The notes under the pieces were generated by a model that worked only from the letters and a program-made list of their open reading frames with translations, had not been told where the DNA came from and did not search any database. The translations under genes and the position numbers were made by a program. From Bog-756 sp963699345 (lineage in GTDB: Bacteria; Actinomycetota; Acidimicrobiia; Acidimicrobiales; RAAP-2), in assembly GCA_963699345.1 (NCBI GenBank), contig CAVOTL010000007.1, forward strand, positions 744,001 through 808,000: a stretch of DNA of 64,000 bases. Direction: 5' to 3'. This document shows positions 52,041-60,105 of the stretch, in pieces (within the stretch, counting starts at the first letter, position 1; each line of letters starts with the position of its first letter).

Positions 52041-52946
52041 TTAGGCCCGTGGATGCGTTTGTGAGTACACCGAACGCAGGCGCTCCTTACTGACATGAGT
52101 GTAGACCTGTGTTGTCTGAAGGCTGGAATGACCGAGCAATTCCTGGACGACCCGGAGGTCGGCACCGCCGTCGAGCAGGTGCGTGGCGAAGGAGTGCCGC
52201 AGGGCGTGGGGATGCGTGGGGACCGGTGAGCGGCGATCCAGGATCCGCCGGACGTCACGGGAGCCGAGACGGTTCCCCCGCTCGTTGTAGAACAGCGCAC
52301 CCCTTGGTGACAGCTCGTTCGCCATGGTCCGACGCGGACCGGCCAGCCAGCTCCGCAGCGCCGCCGCGCACCTGTCGTGGATCAGCACCTGGCGTTGTTT
52401 GTCACCCTTTCCGGTCACGGTGACCACACCCCGACCCAGGTCGAGGGCGTCGACGTCGAGGCCGCACAGCTCGGCCACCCGCATGCCGCTCCCGTAGAGC
52501 AGTTCGAGCACGGCGTCGTCCCGGACGTCCCGGGGTGCCTGCCCGCCGGGTTCGGTCGTGGGGCCGGCCGGACCCGGCGAGGGCGGGACCGGCCCGAGCA
52601 ACCGATCGAGCTCGGCGTGCCCGAGGACGCGCGGCAGGCGGGAGTCGGGCGACGGAGCCGAGAGCCGTACCGACGGATCAGTGGTCACGAGATCTCGGCG
52701 CGCACACCATCCGAAGTACGACCGGAGGGACGCCGCGGTGCGGGAGATGGTCGCCTTGGCGTAGCGGCGGGTGGCGAGGAACGCCAGGTAGCGACGTAGG
52801 AGGACGCGGTCGACGTCGGCCGGCCCGAGGGCGCCGCCGCGCTCGGCCCAGGCGGCGAACCGCTCGACGTCCGACGCATAGGCGCGCACCGTGTCCGCCG
52901 ACAGTCCCGCCACCGAGCGGCGGTACGCCTCGATCTCCCAGTGCAC
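52041..52946 (-). CDS. xerC: Site-specific tyrosine recombinase XerC
   Basis: 301 residues. A SAM-like N-terminal core-binding domain (about 5-90, LSADTVRAYASDVERFAAWA) precedes the catalytic domain with YGSGMRVAELCGLDVDAL (first Arg), HALRHSFATHLLDGG (His-x-x-Arg) and LGHSSLQTTQVYTHV (His and nucleophile Tyr). It resolves chromosome dimers at dif with a partner recombinase. GTG 52946 gives the usual length; the longer frame to 53297 runs into the divergent gene's promoter region. A Pro/Gly insertion lies near residues 135-150. Confidence 0.92.
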   Translation of the reverse strand: MHWEIEAYRRSVAGLSADTVRAYASDVERFAAWAERGGALGPADVDRVLLRRYLAFLATRRYAKATISRTAASLRSYFGWCARRDLVTTDPSVRLSAPSPDSRLPRVLGHAELDRLLGPVPPSPGPAGPTTEPGGQAPRDVRDDAVLELLYGSGMRVAELCGLDVDALDLGRGVVTVTGKGDKQRQVLIHDRCAAALRSWLAGPRRTMANELSPRGALFYNERGNRLGSRDVRRILDRRSPVPTHPHALRHSFATHLLDGGADLRVVQELLGHSSLQTTQVYTHVSKERLRSVYSQTHPRA

Positions 52947-53004
52947 GCAGGAAGCGTACCGGTCGTTCCACCACCGACCGGGGGACCGCGCCGCCCCGGC
53001 CGGC

Positions 53005-53029
53005 ACCCCCGATACCCCCCATCGGGGGT
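53005..53029. other. 9-bp perfect hairpin between xerC and the binding-protein gene
   Basis: ACCCCCGAT, a seven-base loop, ATCGGGGGT, in a 227-base divergent gap. It could be a leader structure of the 53174 gene or an operator. No T-tract follows on either strand. Confidence 0.45.
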
Positions 53030-53173
53030 CGTGCAGGGCTATCGTCTGCCCCGGACACCGGTCTCTGGGCCGTCGTCGGCGGGGACGGGCCCGGGGTCGG
53101 ATGACCGCATCCGACCAACGGCATCGCAACGACCGGCACCGGTGCACACCGGGCCGCCGTCCTAAGGGGGACC

Positions 53174-54847
53174 ATGACTGATCGCATCGACCGCCGCTCG
53201 TTCCTCGCCAAGAGCGCCGTAGTGGGCGGCGGGATCGCCGCCGGCAGCGTCCTCGCCGCCTGCGGCAGTTCGGGCTCGTCGGGCTCGTCGACCACATCCG
53301 GCGGCTCGACCGGCACCCATCCCGACGGGGTCACCTCGGCCACCCCGAAGCCGGGTGGCTCGCTCACGTTCGGTGTGGACGCAGAGGAGAAGGGCTTCTC
53401 CCCCGTCCAGGGAACGTTCGACGAGGTCGGGATCATGTACGCCCGCACGGTCTTCGACACGCTGATGATCCTCGACGTCAACGGGACGCCGCAGCCCAAC
53501 CTGGCCCAGTCGGTCACCTCGAACCCCGACGGCACGGTCTGGACGATCACCATGCGTCCGAACCTCAAGTTCCACAACGGGACACCGTGCGACGCCACCG
53601 CCGTGGCCGCCAATTTCACGGCCCAGAAGGCGTCGCTGCTGACCGGGCCGGCACTCACGCCGGTCGAGTCGATCGTGGTCACGAGCCCCCTCGTGGTCAC
53701 GATCACCATGAAGACGCCGTGGGTGCCCTTCAACTACTACCTCTGCGGGGGGATCGGCGCCCAGTTCGCCTTCATCGCCGAGCCGAACTGGCTGACCTCG
53801 GGAAGTCAGACCAACCCCATCGGCACCGGTCCGTTCGTCTTCCAGGAGTGGATCCCCAACGACCACTTCACCGCCACGAAGAACCCGACCTACTGGCGGT
53901 CGGGGATGCCGTACCTGGACAGCATCACGTACAAGCCCATCCCGGACGCCGACCAGATCCTGGCCAGCCTCAACTCCGGGGCCATCGACATCCTCCATAC
54001 CGACACCTCCTCGGTCACCACGGCGCTCCGGGCCAACACGTCCCTCGCCTACATCGACGACACGGTGCACATCGCCGGTGAGCCGGACATGGGCTGCATG
54101 ATCCTCAATCTCTCCAAGGCGCCGTTCAACAACCTCAAGCTGCGCCAGGCCATGGCCTACGCCACCAGCTCCGAGCAATACGTGGCCGTCATCGACAACA
54201 ACGTCAACCTCACGAGCAACGGCGCCTTCACCTCCTCCTCCCCCTACTACCTGTCCGACAACGGCTACCCGGAGTTCAACCTGGGCAAGGCCAAGCAGCT
54301 GGTGTCCGAGGTCAAGGCGTCGGGTGCCCCGGTCTCCTTCACACTGGGCCACACGCCGGACCCCAAGGGGAGCCAGATCGGCCAGTACCTCCAATCGGTG
54401 CTGCAGCAGGCCGGCATGGTGGTCACCCTGGTGCCCATCCTCCAGGACTCGATCATCAACGTGGCCCTGACCGGTGCCTACGAGGCGCTGACGTGGCGCC
54501 AGTTCGGAGCGGTCAACCCGGACCTCAACTACATCTTCTGGACGCCCACCAACGCCACGACCCCCGGCTTCGCCATCAACATGGCGCGCAACACCGACCC
54601 GGCCATGCAGACGGCGCTGCTGCAGGGGCGCCAGAGCGCGGACCAGGCCACCCAGGTCGCCGCCTACCAGCAGGTGAACCGCCTCCTCTCCCGGGACCTC
54701 CCCTACATCTGGTACGACCGCACGGTGTGGGCCATCGGCGCCAAGCCCAACGTCCAGAACTTCAACAACCCGACGACGCCGGCCGGGGGCAAGGCCTTCG
54801 GCATGATCGGCGGCGACATCTGGCCCCAGCAGATCTGGCTCTCGTAA
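53174..54847 (+). CDS. Tat-exported lipoprotein, peptide/nickel-type ABC substrate-binding protein (SBP_bac_5)
   Basis: 557 residues. The N-terminus has a twin-arginine motif (DRRSFLAK, Arg7-Arg8) and a lipobox LAAC with Cys30, then a Ser/Gly linker. The mature part follows the family 5 pattern: GGSLTFGVDAEEKGFSP, YARTVFDTLMILD, WTITMRPNLKFHNGTPCDATAV, IGTGPFVFQEWIPNDHFTATKN and the C-terminal LPYIWYDRTVW. It should capture oligopeptides, nickel chelates or similar solutes outside the membrane. No permease or ATPase genes follow, so it must use a transporter encoded elsewhere. A strong hairpin ends the gene. Confidence 0.92.
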   Translation: MTDRIDRRSFLAKSAVVGGGIAAGSVLAACGSSGSSGSSTTSGGSTGTHPDGVTSATPKPGGSLTFGVDAEEKGFSPVQGTFDEVGIMYARTVFDTLMILDVNGTPQPNLAQSVTSNPDGTVWTITMRPNLKFHNGTPCDATAVAANFTAQKASLLTGPALTPVESIVVTSPLVVTITMKTPWVPFNYYLCGGIGAQFAFIAEPNWLTSGSQTNPIGTGPFVFQEWIPNDHFTATKNPTYWRSGMPYLDSITYKPIPDADQILASLNSGAIDILHTDTSSVTTALRANTSLAYIDDTVHIAGEPDMGCMILNLSKAPFNNLKLRQAMAYATSSEQYVAVIDNNVNLTSNGAFTSSSPYYLSDNGYPEFNLGKAKQLVSEVKASGAPVSFTLGHTPDPKGSQIGQYLQSVLQQAGMVVTLVPILQDSIINVALTGAYEALTWRQFGAVNPDLNYIFWTPTNATTPGFAINMARNTDPAMQTALLQGRQSADQATQVAAYQQVNRLLSRDLPYIWYDRTVWAIGAKPNVQNFNNPTTPAGGKAFGMIGGDIWPQQIWLS

Positions 54848-54867
54848 CCCCTCGGGTCCGACGCCAC

Positions 54868-54904
54868 CACGACCGTCCCGCCCGCTCCGGGTGGGACGGT
54901 CGTG
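54868..54904 (+). terminator. Strong 16-bp hairpin after the binding-protein gene
   Basis: CACGACCGTCCC pairs perfectly with GGGACGGTCGTG; the stem continues inward by G-T and three GC pairs around loop GCTCC. It starts 20 bases after the stop. There is no T-tract; it would act as a U-poor terminator. Its right arm lies just before the probable -10 box of mtrA. Confidence 0.7.
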
Positions 54905-54905
54905 T

Positions 54906-54911
54906 CATGAT
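54906..54911 (+). promoter_or_regulatory. Possible leaderless -10 box of the mtrA-like gene
   Basis: CATGAT ends six bases before ATG 54918, directly after the terminator hairpin. It fits the box-to-start distance seen at other genes in the window. Confidence 0.35.
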
Positions 54912-54917
54912 CGGGCC

Positions 54918-55595
54918 ATGAGCCGCATCCTGATCGTCGAGGACGACGAACGGATCCGCTCGTCGATGCGCCTCGCTCTCGAGGACGAGGGCTACACCGT
55001 CGACGACGTGGGCAGTGGCGAGGACGCCATCACCCGGTTCGGTGCCGAGCCGTGCGAGTTGGCGCTGATCGACCTCATGCTCCCGGGCATCGACGGGTTC
55101 GAGACGTGCCGGGCGCTGCGTCGCCTCTCCACGGTGCCCGTGATCATGGTGACGGCCCGATCCGACACCCATGACGTGGTGGCGGGCCTCGAGGCGGGCG
55201 CCGACGACTACGTGACCAAGCCGTTCGTGGCCAAGGAGCTGGCGGCCCGGATCCGGGCCCTGCTGCGGAGGTCCCGGACCGAGGAGGGCGCGTCGGCCGT
55301 CCTGAGCTTCGGCGACGTGGAGGTCGAGCCGGACGCCGGGGTCGTCCGTCGCAACGGTACCGAGGTCCACTGCACCCGGACCGAGTTCCGCCTGCTCTGC
55401 GAGCTGGCGACCCATCCCGGAAAGGTGCTGAGCCGCGAGCAGCTCCTGGAGCGGGTGTGGGGCTACGACTACTTCGGCGACGGTCGCCTCGTCGATGTCC
55501 ACGTCCGCCGGCTCCGCACCAAGATCGAACCCGACCCGGCCTCCCCGCAGTTCATCCTGACGGTGCGGGGCATGGGCTACAAGCTGGCGGTCTGA
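54918..55595 (+). CDS. mtrA: OmpR-family response regulator (MtrA-like)
   Basis: 225 residues. The receiver domain has ILIVEDDERIRSSM (acidic pocket), the phospho-acceptor Asp in LALIDLMLPGIDG (Asp53 region), the Thr of VPVIMVTARSD and the Lys of DDYVTKPF. The winged-helix output domain includes TRTEFRLLCELATHPGKVLSREQLLERVWGY and DVHVRRLRTKIE. The next genes encode a histidine kinase and an LpqB-like lipoprotein, the order of mtrA-mtrB-lpqB in actinobacteria, which govern cell-wall and division genes. ATG 54918 is chosen over the upstream 54891 start, which lies in the terminator hairpin. Confidence 0.88.
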   Translation: MSRILIVEDDERIRSSMRLALEDEGYTVDDVGSGEDAITRFGAEPCELALIDLMLPGIDGFETCRALRRLSTVPVIMVTARSDTHDVVAGLEAGADDYVTKPFVAKELAARIRALLRRSRTEEGASAVLSFGDVEVEPDAGVVRRNGTEVHCTRTEFRLLCELATHPGKVLSREQLLERVWGYDYFGDGRLVDVHVRRLRTKIEPDPASPQFILTVRGMGYKLAV

Positions 55596-55598
55596 CCG

Positions 55599-57125
55599 GT
55601 GGCCGGCGCCCGGCTCGCCGCGGCCGACCCCCCCTCCCGGCCGAGGCGCACCCGTCTGTCGGGCCGGCTGGGCCTCCGGGCGCGGGTGACGCTCACCTTC
55701 GCCGTGGCCGCCTTCGGCCTGTCGGCTCTCATGGCCGGGATCACGTACTTCACCGCGCGGGCCACCTTCCTCAGCGAACGGCAGTCGGCCGAGCAGCGCC
55801 AGGCGTTCGCCAACGCCGCGCTGGTGCAGAACGCCCTGCGCTCCCCCGCCACCGATGTGACCCAGCTCGTCGAGTCGGTCGACACGCTGCCCGGCTCACG
55901 ATCGGTGCTGCGGACGGGGGGCCAGTGGTACGCCACCTCGATCCAGGTCGGCCAGAGCGCCATTCCGGCGACCGAGCGGACGCTCGTCCTGTCGGGAACC
56001 CCGGCCACCCAGCTGTTCGACCTCGGCGGCACCCCGCAGCTGGTGATCGGGGTCCCGCTGCCCGCCGTCCGCTCCGCCTACTTCGAGGTCTTCTCGCTGG
56101 ACGAGTTGGCCGGCACGCTCCGGGCACTGGCCTTCGCCCTGGCCGGAGCGGCCCTCGTCACCACCCTGGCCGGGGCGGCCGTCGGCCGGTGGGCCAGCTC
56201 ACGGGCCCTCCGGCCCCTCGCCGGTCTGACGGATGCCGCGGTGGCGATCGCCGACGGTCAGCTCGACACCCGGGTGGATGCCGGTGACGACGCCGACCTC
56301 GAGGAGCTGGCGTCGGCGTTCAACCGCATGACGGCCAACCTCCAGGACCGCATCGAGCGGGAGGCCCGGTTCACCTCCGACGTCAGTCACGAATTGCGGT
56401 CGCCGCTCACCACCCTGACCGCCACCGTCTCGGTACTGGAAGGTCACCGGGACGAACTCGCCCCGCGCGCCCGGCGGGCGCTCGATCTGCTCGACGGCGA
56501 TCTGCGGCGCTTCACCCGCATGGTCGACGACCTGCTCGAGATCTCGAGATTCGACGCCGGCTCGGCCGAGCTGTCCCTCGACGAGGTCGATCCCGGCGAA
56601 CTCGTCCGCCGGGCCGTGGCCGCCACCGCGCCGATCGGCGATGACGGGGTGCGGGGTCCGGCGACGTTTCCCGTGGTGGTGGGCCCGGGTGTCGAGGGCC
56701 TGCGCCTCCGGGTCGACAAGAGGCGCTTCGAGCGCGTCATGACCAATCTGATGGAGAACGCCGACCAGTACGCCGGCGGGGTCAGCCGCGTGCTCGTCGA
56801 ACGGCAACCGGAGGTCGTGCCCGGCGTGGCCGAGCCCGCCGTCTCGATCCGCGTCGTGGTCGAGGACCGGGGACCGGGCGTCCCCGACGTCGAGCGGGTG
56901 CACCTCTTCGAGCGCTTCTACCGGGGCGGCCGGGCCGGCCAGCGGGCCTCCGGAGAGGGGACCGGACTCGGACTCTCCCTGGTGGCGGAGCACGTGCGCC
57001 TCCACGGGGGGCGGGTCTGGAGCGAGGCCGCCCCCGGTGGCGGTACGCGTTTCGTCGTCGAGCTCCCCCTCCAACCGGAGGATGCCGGGGCGGACGCGCC
57101 GCTCACCCCCGAGGAGGCACCGTGA
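55599..57125 (+). CDS. mtrB: Sensor histidine kinase (MtrB-like)
   Basis: 508 residues. A basic cytoplasmic N-terminus is followed by a first membrane helix (about 30-50), an extracytoplasmic sensor of some 115 residues, a second helix (about 170-192), a HAMP domain, the H-box FTSDVSHELRSPLTTL, and the ATPase domain with NLMENADQYAGG (N), VVEDRGPGVPD (G1), FERFYRGGR (F) and GTGLGLSLVAEHVRLHGG (G2). It phosphorylates the adjacent regulator. GTG 55599 is three bases after its stop. The sensor is shorter than in mycobacterial MtrB, so the name is by context. Confidence 0.88.
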   Translation: MAGARLAAADPPSRPRRTRLSGRLGLRARVTLTFAVAAFGLSALMAGITYFTARATFLSERQSAEQRQAFANAALVQNALRSPATDVTQLVESVDTLPGSRSVLRTGGQWYATSIQVGQSAIPATERTLVLSGTPATQLFDLGGTPQLVIGVPLPAVRSAYFEVFSLDELAGTLRALAFALAGAALVTTLAGAAVGRWASSRALRPLAGLTDAAVAIADGQLDTRVDAGDDADLEELASAFNRMTANLQDRIEREARFTSDVSHELRSPLTTLTATVSVLEGHRDELAPRARRALDLLDGDLRRFTRMVDDLLEISRFDAGSAELSLDEVDPGELVRRAVAATAPIGDDGVRGPATFPVVVGPGVEGLRLRVDKRRFERVMTNLMENADQYAGGVSRVLVERQPEVVPGVAEPAVSIRVVVEDRGPGVPDVERVHLFERFYRGGRAGQRASGEGTGLGLSLVAEHVRLHGGRVWSEAAPGGGTRFVVELPLQPEDAGADAPLTPEEAP

Positions 57126-57724
57126 GGGCCGGCCGTGCACGCATCGTCGTCGGGGCACTGGTCGGGTCCCTGGCGGTCGTCCTGTCGGCCTGTGGGATCC
57201 CCACCGCGGCCACGCCCACCCCCATCGCCCGGTCCGCCGTGCCGTACCACCTCCTCGATCCGGCACCCACGTCGACGACGGCGCCGGGAACGCCACCGGC
57301 CGTGGGCGTGGGCGAGCAGATCTACCTGGTCGCCCCGACCGGCCACCTGGTGGCCACTGATCGCGAGGTCGCCGTCCCGGCGTCCTTGACGCAGATCACC
57401 GGCGCCCTGTTGGCCGGACCCACGACGACCGAATCGGCCACGGGCATCCAGTCGTTCCTCAGCCGCACCGGCGTGGAGGTCACCACCGACACCACCTCCG
57501 GAGTGGCCACCGTCGACTTCACCTCCGACCCGATCCAGGTCGTCGGACCGGATCAGACCCTGGCGATCGCCCAGGTGGTCTACACGCTCACCCAACAGCC
57601 GGGCATCACGGGGGTGAGCTTCGAGATCGCGGGAAAGGCCATCGAGGTGCCGACGGCGGCCGGCGCCCAGGTGCCCGGCCCGGTGGCCCGTGCCGACTAC
57701 GCACCGCAGGCCCCTCTGCTCTGA
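57122..57724 (+). CDS. LpqB-like lipoprotein with a single GerMN domain
   Basis: 200 residues. Signal peptide with lipobox LSAC (Cys24), a Pro/Thr linker, then a GerMN domain: QIYLVAPTGHLVATDREV, ALLAGPTTTES, GVEVTTDTTSGVATVDFTSD and the helix DQTLAIAQVVYTLTQ. In mycobacteria and streptomycetes LpqB is about 580 residues with a beta-propeller after GerMN and modulates MtrB; here the propeller is absent. Its GTG overlaps the kinase stop (GTGA), supporting a joint role. Probably anchored on the outer face of the membrane. Confidence 0.8.
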   Translation: MRAGRARIVVGALVGSLAVVLSACGIPTAATPTPIARSAVPYHLLDPAPTSTTAPGTPPAVGVGEQIYLVAPTGHLVATDREVAVPASLTQITGALLAGPTTTESATGIQSFLSRTGVEVTTDTTSGVATVDFTSDPIQVVGPDQTLAIAQVVYTLTQQPGITGVSFEIAGKAIEVPTAAGAQVPGPVARADYAPQAPLL

Positions 57725-57760
57725 CCGGCTCTTCCGTCGTCCGGCGCGAGCCCTCCCGGT

Positions 57761-58156
57761 TCAGGCGGCCACCGCCCAGGCCACCCGCGGGGCGTCGTTC
57801 CAGAGGTGCTCGAGGTCGTAGAACGATCGGGCCTCGTCCAGGAACACGTGGACCAGGAAGTCGCCGTAGTCCATCAGGACCCAGTAGGCGTCGTCGAGCC
57901 CCTCGATCCGGTGCGGGGCCCGCCCGTGCTCGATCTTCACCCGGAGCTCCACCTCCTCCACGATCGTCCGGACCTGGCGCGAGTTGCGCCCGTTGGTGAC
58001 GACGAACGCGTCGGTCACCCCCAGGAGGTCACCCATGGCGAGGATGACGGTCTCCTCCCCCGACTTGGCGTCCGCGGCACGGGCGGCCACGAGGCACTCG
58101 TCGGGGATGTCGGGCAGCTTGCCGCCCGTGACGGGGGTGTGATCGGTGGTGGTCAA
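57761..58156 (-). CDS. rsfS: Ribosomal silencing factor RsfS
   Basis: 131 residues, usual size. CLVAARAADAKSGEETVILAMGDLLGVTDAFVV and GRNSRQVRTIVEEVELRVK, then WVLMDYGDFLVHVFLDEARSFYDLEHLW, are diagnostic of the RsfS/DUF143 family. It binds L14 and blocks subunit joining in starvation. The TTG at 58156 has AAGGAGG six bases upstream. The same frame continues upstream without a stop into the next gene's sequence, but the ribosome site and the TTGA overlap with the expected upstream stop mark this start. Confidence 0.9.
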   Translation of the reverse strand: MTTTDHTPVTGGKLPDIPDECLVAARAADAKSGEETVILAMGDLLGVTDAFVVTNGRNSRQVRTIVEEVELRVKIEHGRAPHRIEGLDDAYWVLMDYGDFLVHVFLDEARSFYDLEHLWNDAPRVAWAVAA

Positions 58157-58543
58157 CGGTTGCCTCCTTCTGGCGCCGGGGCGCCGGATGACGGGTCGGC
58201 CGGCGGCGCGGGAGCTGCCGGTGGCGGTAACGGACGAGGGGTACGACACGGTGACGATGACCGCCGACGACGTCGGCACGGGACGGTCGCGGGCGAGGGT
58301 CACCACCACAATGGTAAGGGCCAGCGCCGCGGCGACGACCACCGCGCACAGCCAGGCGGTCCGTCTCCGGATCCGGCGTGCCTCCCGGAGGGCGATCCGG
58401 CTGTCGGTCCCCGTGGCGGGAGCGGGTGGCGCACCCGGGGTGGACACCGACGCCGTCACCGGGAGTTCAGGCTGGAGTGGCGGGGCGGGAACCGGGGCTG
58501 GCGGGGTGCTGTCGGACTCGATGGGGGTCAGCCGCACGGTCAT
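58153..58543 (-). CDS. Single-pass membrane protein between nadD and rsfS, probably frame-interrupted
   Basis: From ATG 58543 (overlapping the nadD stop) the protein has a Pro-rich N-terminus, an Arg-rich segment (REARRIRRRTAW) and one membrane helix (LCAVVVAAALALTIVVVTLA). Read straight on, the frame fuses into RsfS through an implausible Arg-rich stretch. Shifting by one base near 58225 instead gives a Pro/Ala-rich tail (PAAPAPPADPSSGAPAPEG) that ends in TGA at 58155-58153, overlapping the rsfS TTG. Span 3n+1 fits one surplus base. I prefer the shifted reading; function unknown. Confidence 0.5.
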
Positions 58544-59137
58544 CTGCCACCAGCGTACAGACCGCGCTCGGCGATGCAACGGATCACGGGGTCGGGAATC
58601 AGTCCGTCGACCGTCCGTCCGGCTTCGAGGGCCGCCCGCAGATCGGTGCTCGACACGTCGACGGGCGCCACGGTGATCCGCACCACCCGCCACTCCGGCG
58701 CGGGTTCGACCGGGGGAACGCCCGGACGGTCCACCACGACCAGGGTCACCAGGTCCCGGAGGGCCTCGGGGTCGTGCCAGGTCCCGAGGGTGGCGACCAC
58801 GTCGGCCCCGATGACGACGAAGACCTCCGCACCCGGTTCGGCGTCGAGCAGTCGCGCGCACGGTGTCGACGGTGTACGACGGGCCTCCCCGGTCGATCTC
58901 GAGTCGGGAGGCCTCGAGGCCCGGGGAGTCGCCGAGGGCGGCGGCGACCAGGGCGAACCGGTCCTCGGCCGGACTGACCGGCCGGTCGTGCTTCTGCCAC
59001 GGGTCGTTGGCCACCACCAGGAGCATGCGGTCGAGCCCCAGGGCGTCGCGGACGGCTCCGGCCACGTGGACGTGTCCCAGGTGGATGGGATCGAACGTAC
59101 CCCCGAAGAGCCCGATCCGCGGTGCCCCCGTGTCCAC
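58540..59137 (-). CDS. nadD: Nicotinate-nucleotide adenylyltransferase, frame interrupted by a +1 indel
   Basis: The N-terminal half reads IGLFGGTFDPIHLGHVHVAG with the HxGH motif, WQKHDRPVSPAEDRFALV and LEIDRGGPSYTVDTVR. The second half continues in another frame: EVFVVIGADVVATLGTWHD, VVVDRPGVPP, and ISSTDLR-like VSSTDLRAAL, then LIPDPVIRCIAERGLY. The switch lies in GCGCGCGACTG near 58852-58862; dropping one base restores VR(R/A)LLDAEPG. Span is 3n+1. NadD is required for NAD synthesis, so the break is probably an error. GTG 59137 starts one base after the oxidoreductase stop. Confidence 0.85.
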
Positions 59138-59138
59138 G

Positions 59139-60068
59139 TCAGGTGCCGGCCAGGGCCGCCACGACCGGCGCGAACGCTTCCATCTCGGCCTCGTGGACCA
59201 CGATGTAGGAGAAACCCCAGCGCTCCCGCCGGGCGACGAGCGTCTCGACGATCTGTTCGATGGTCCCGATGAGCACGATGGGCGAGGCGTCCACCTGCTC
59301 GGGTGGGGAACCCATCATCGATGCCAGCCGCTCCACGGCATCCCGGCGGTCGGGCACGATCTGCACGACGAACGTCAGGCACTGCAGTTCGAGCGCACCG
59401 AACCGGTCGCCCGCGGCCTCGCGCACCCAGGCGATGCGCTGGTCGTAGTAGTCGGCCGTGGTGGTCTCGACCACCTCCCGACCCAGCCGTCCGGCGGCCA
59501 GGCTCGGGTTCACCCCGACGATGTCGGCCTCGCGGGCGGCGATCCCCAGCACCTTCCGCCCCCCGCCTCCGATGATGATCGGGGGATGGGGCCGCCGGTG
59601 GGGCCGCGGGAAGCCGACCGCCCCGGTCACGGTGTAGTGCTCGCCGGCGAACGTCGACGCCCCCGTCGACCACAGCTCCTTCAGGATGGCCAGCGATTCG
59701 GACATCCGGGAGATCCGCACGCCGGGTCCGTCGTGGGCGATGCCCGACTGCTCGTAGTCGGTGGTCATCCACCCCGCACCCAGGCCGAACTCCACCCGGC
59801 CCTCGGACAGGAGGTCCAAGGTGGCGATCTCCCTGGCCACCACGACCGGATGGCGGTAGTCGTTCCCGAACACGAGGGATCCGACCTTGAGGTCGGTGGT
59901 GGCCTCGGCCGCCACCGTCAGGGCGACCAGCGGTCCGAACTGCTCCCCGAAGTGGTCGGGGATGAACAGGGTCGAGTAGCCCTGATCCTCGACGGACCGC
60001 GCCAGGCCCCGCCAGGCCGCCCCCGACGGCGCGGCCGACAGCTGGACGCCGAAGCGAAACGGATTCAT
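59139..60068 (-). CDS. LLM-class (probably F420-dependent) oxidoreductase
   Basis: 309 residues of the luciferase-like TIM-barrel family. FRFGVQLSAAPSGAAWRGLAR, IPDHFGEQFGPLVALT, RVEFGLGAGWMTTDYEQSG, and PHPPIIIGGGGRKVLGIAAREAD follow the order of the TIGR03621-type F420-linked subfamily in actinobacteria. It likely transfers hydride between coenzyme F420 and an unknown substrate. ATG 60068; divergent from the DAHP synthase gene by only 37 bases. Confidence 0.88.
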   Translation of the reverse strand: MNPFRFGVQLSAAPSGAAWRGLARSVEDQGYSTLFIPDHFGEQFGPLVALTVAAEATTDLKVGSLVFGNDYRHPVVVAREIATLDLLSEGRVEFGLGAGWMTTDYEQSGIAHDGPGVRISRMSESLAILKELWSTGASTFAGEHYTVTGAVGFPRPHRRPHPPIIIGGGGRKVLGIAAREADIVGVNPSLAAGRLGREVVETTTADYYDQRIAWVREAAGDRFGALELQCLTFVVQIVPDRRDAVERLASMMGSPPEQVDASPIVLIGTIEQIVETLVARRERWGFSYIVVHEAEMEAFAPVVAALAGT

Positions 60069-60093
60069 GTCCCGAGCCTAGGGCCGGAGGCCT

Positions 60094-60099
60094 TACGCT
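60094..60099 (+). promoter_or_regulatory. Probable leaderless -10 box of the DAHP synthase gene
   Basis: TACGCT ends six bases before the GTG at 60106; the whole divergent gap is 37 bases, so there is no room for a leader with a ribosome site. Confidence 0.5.
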
Positions 60100-60105
60100 G
60101 TAGGG

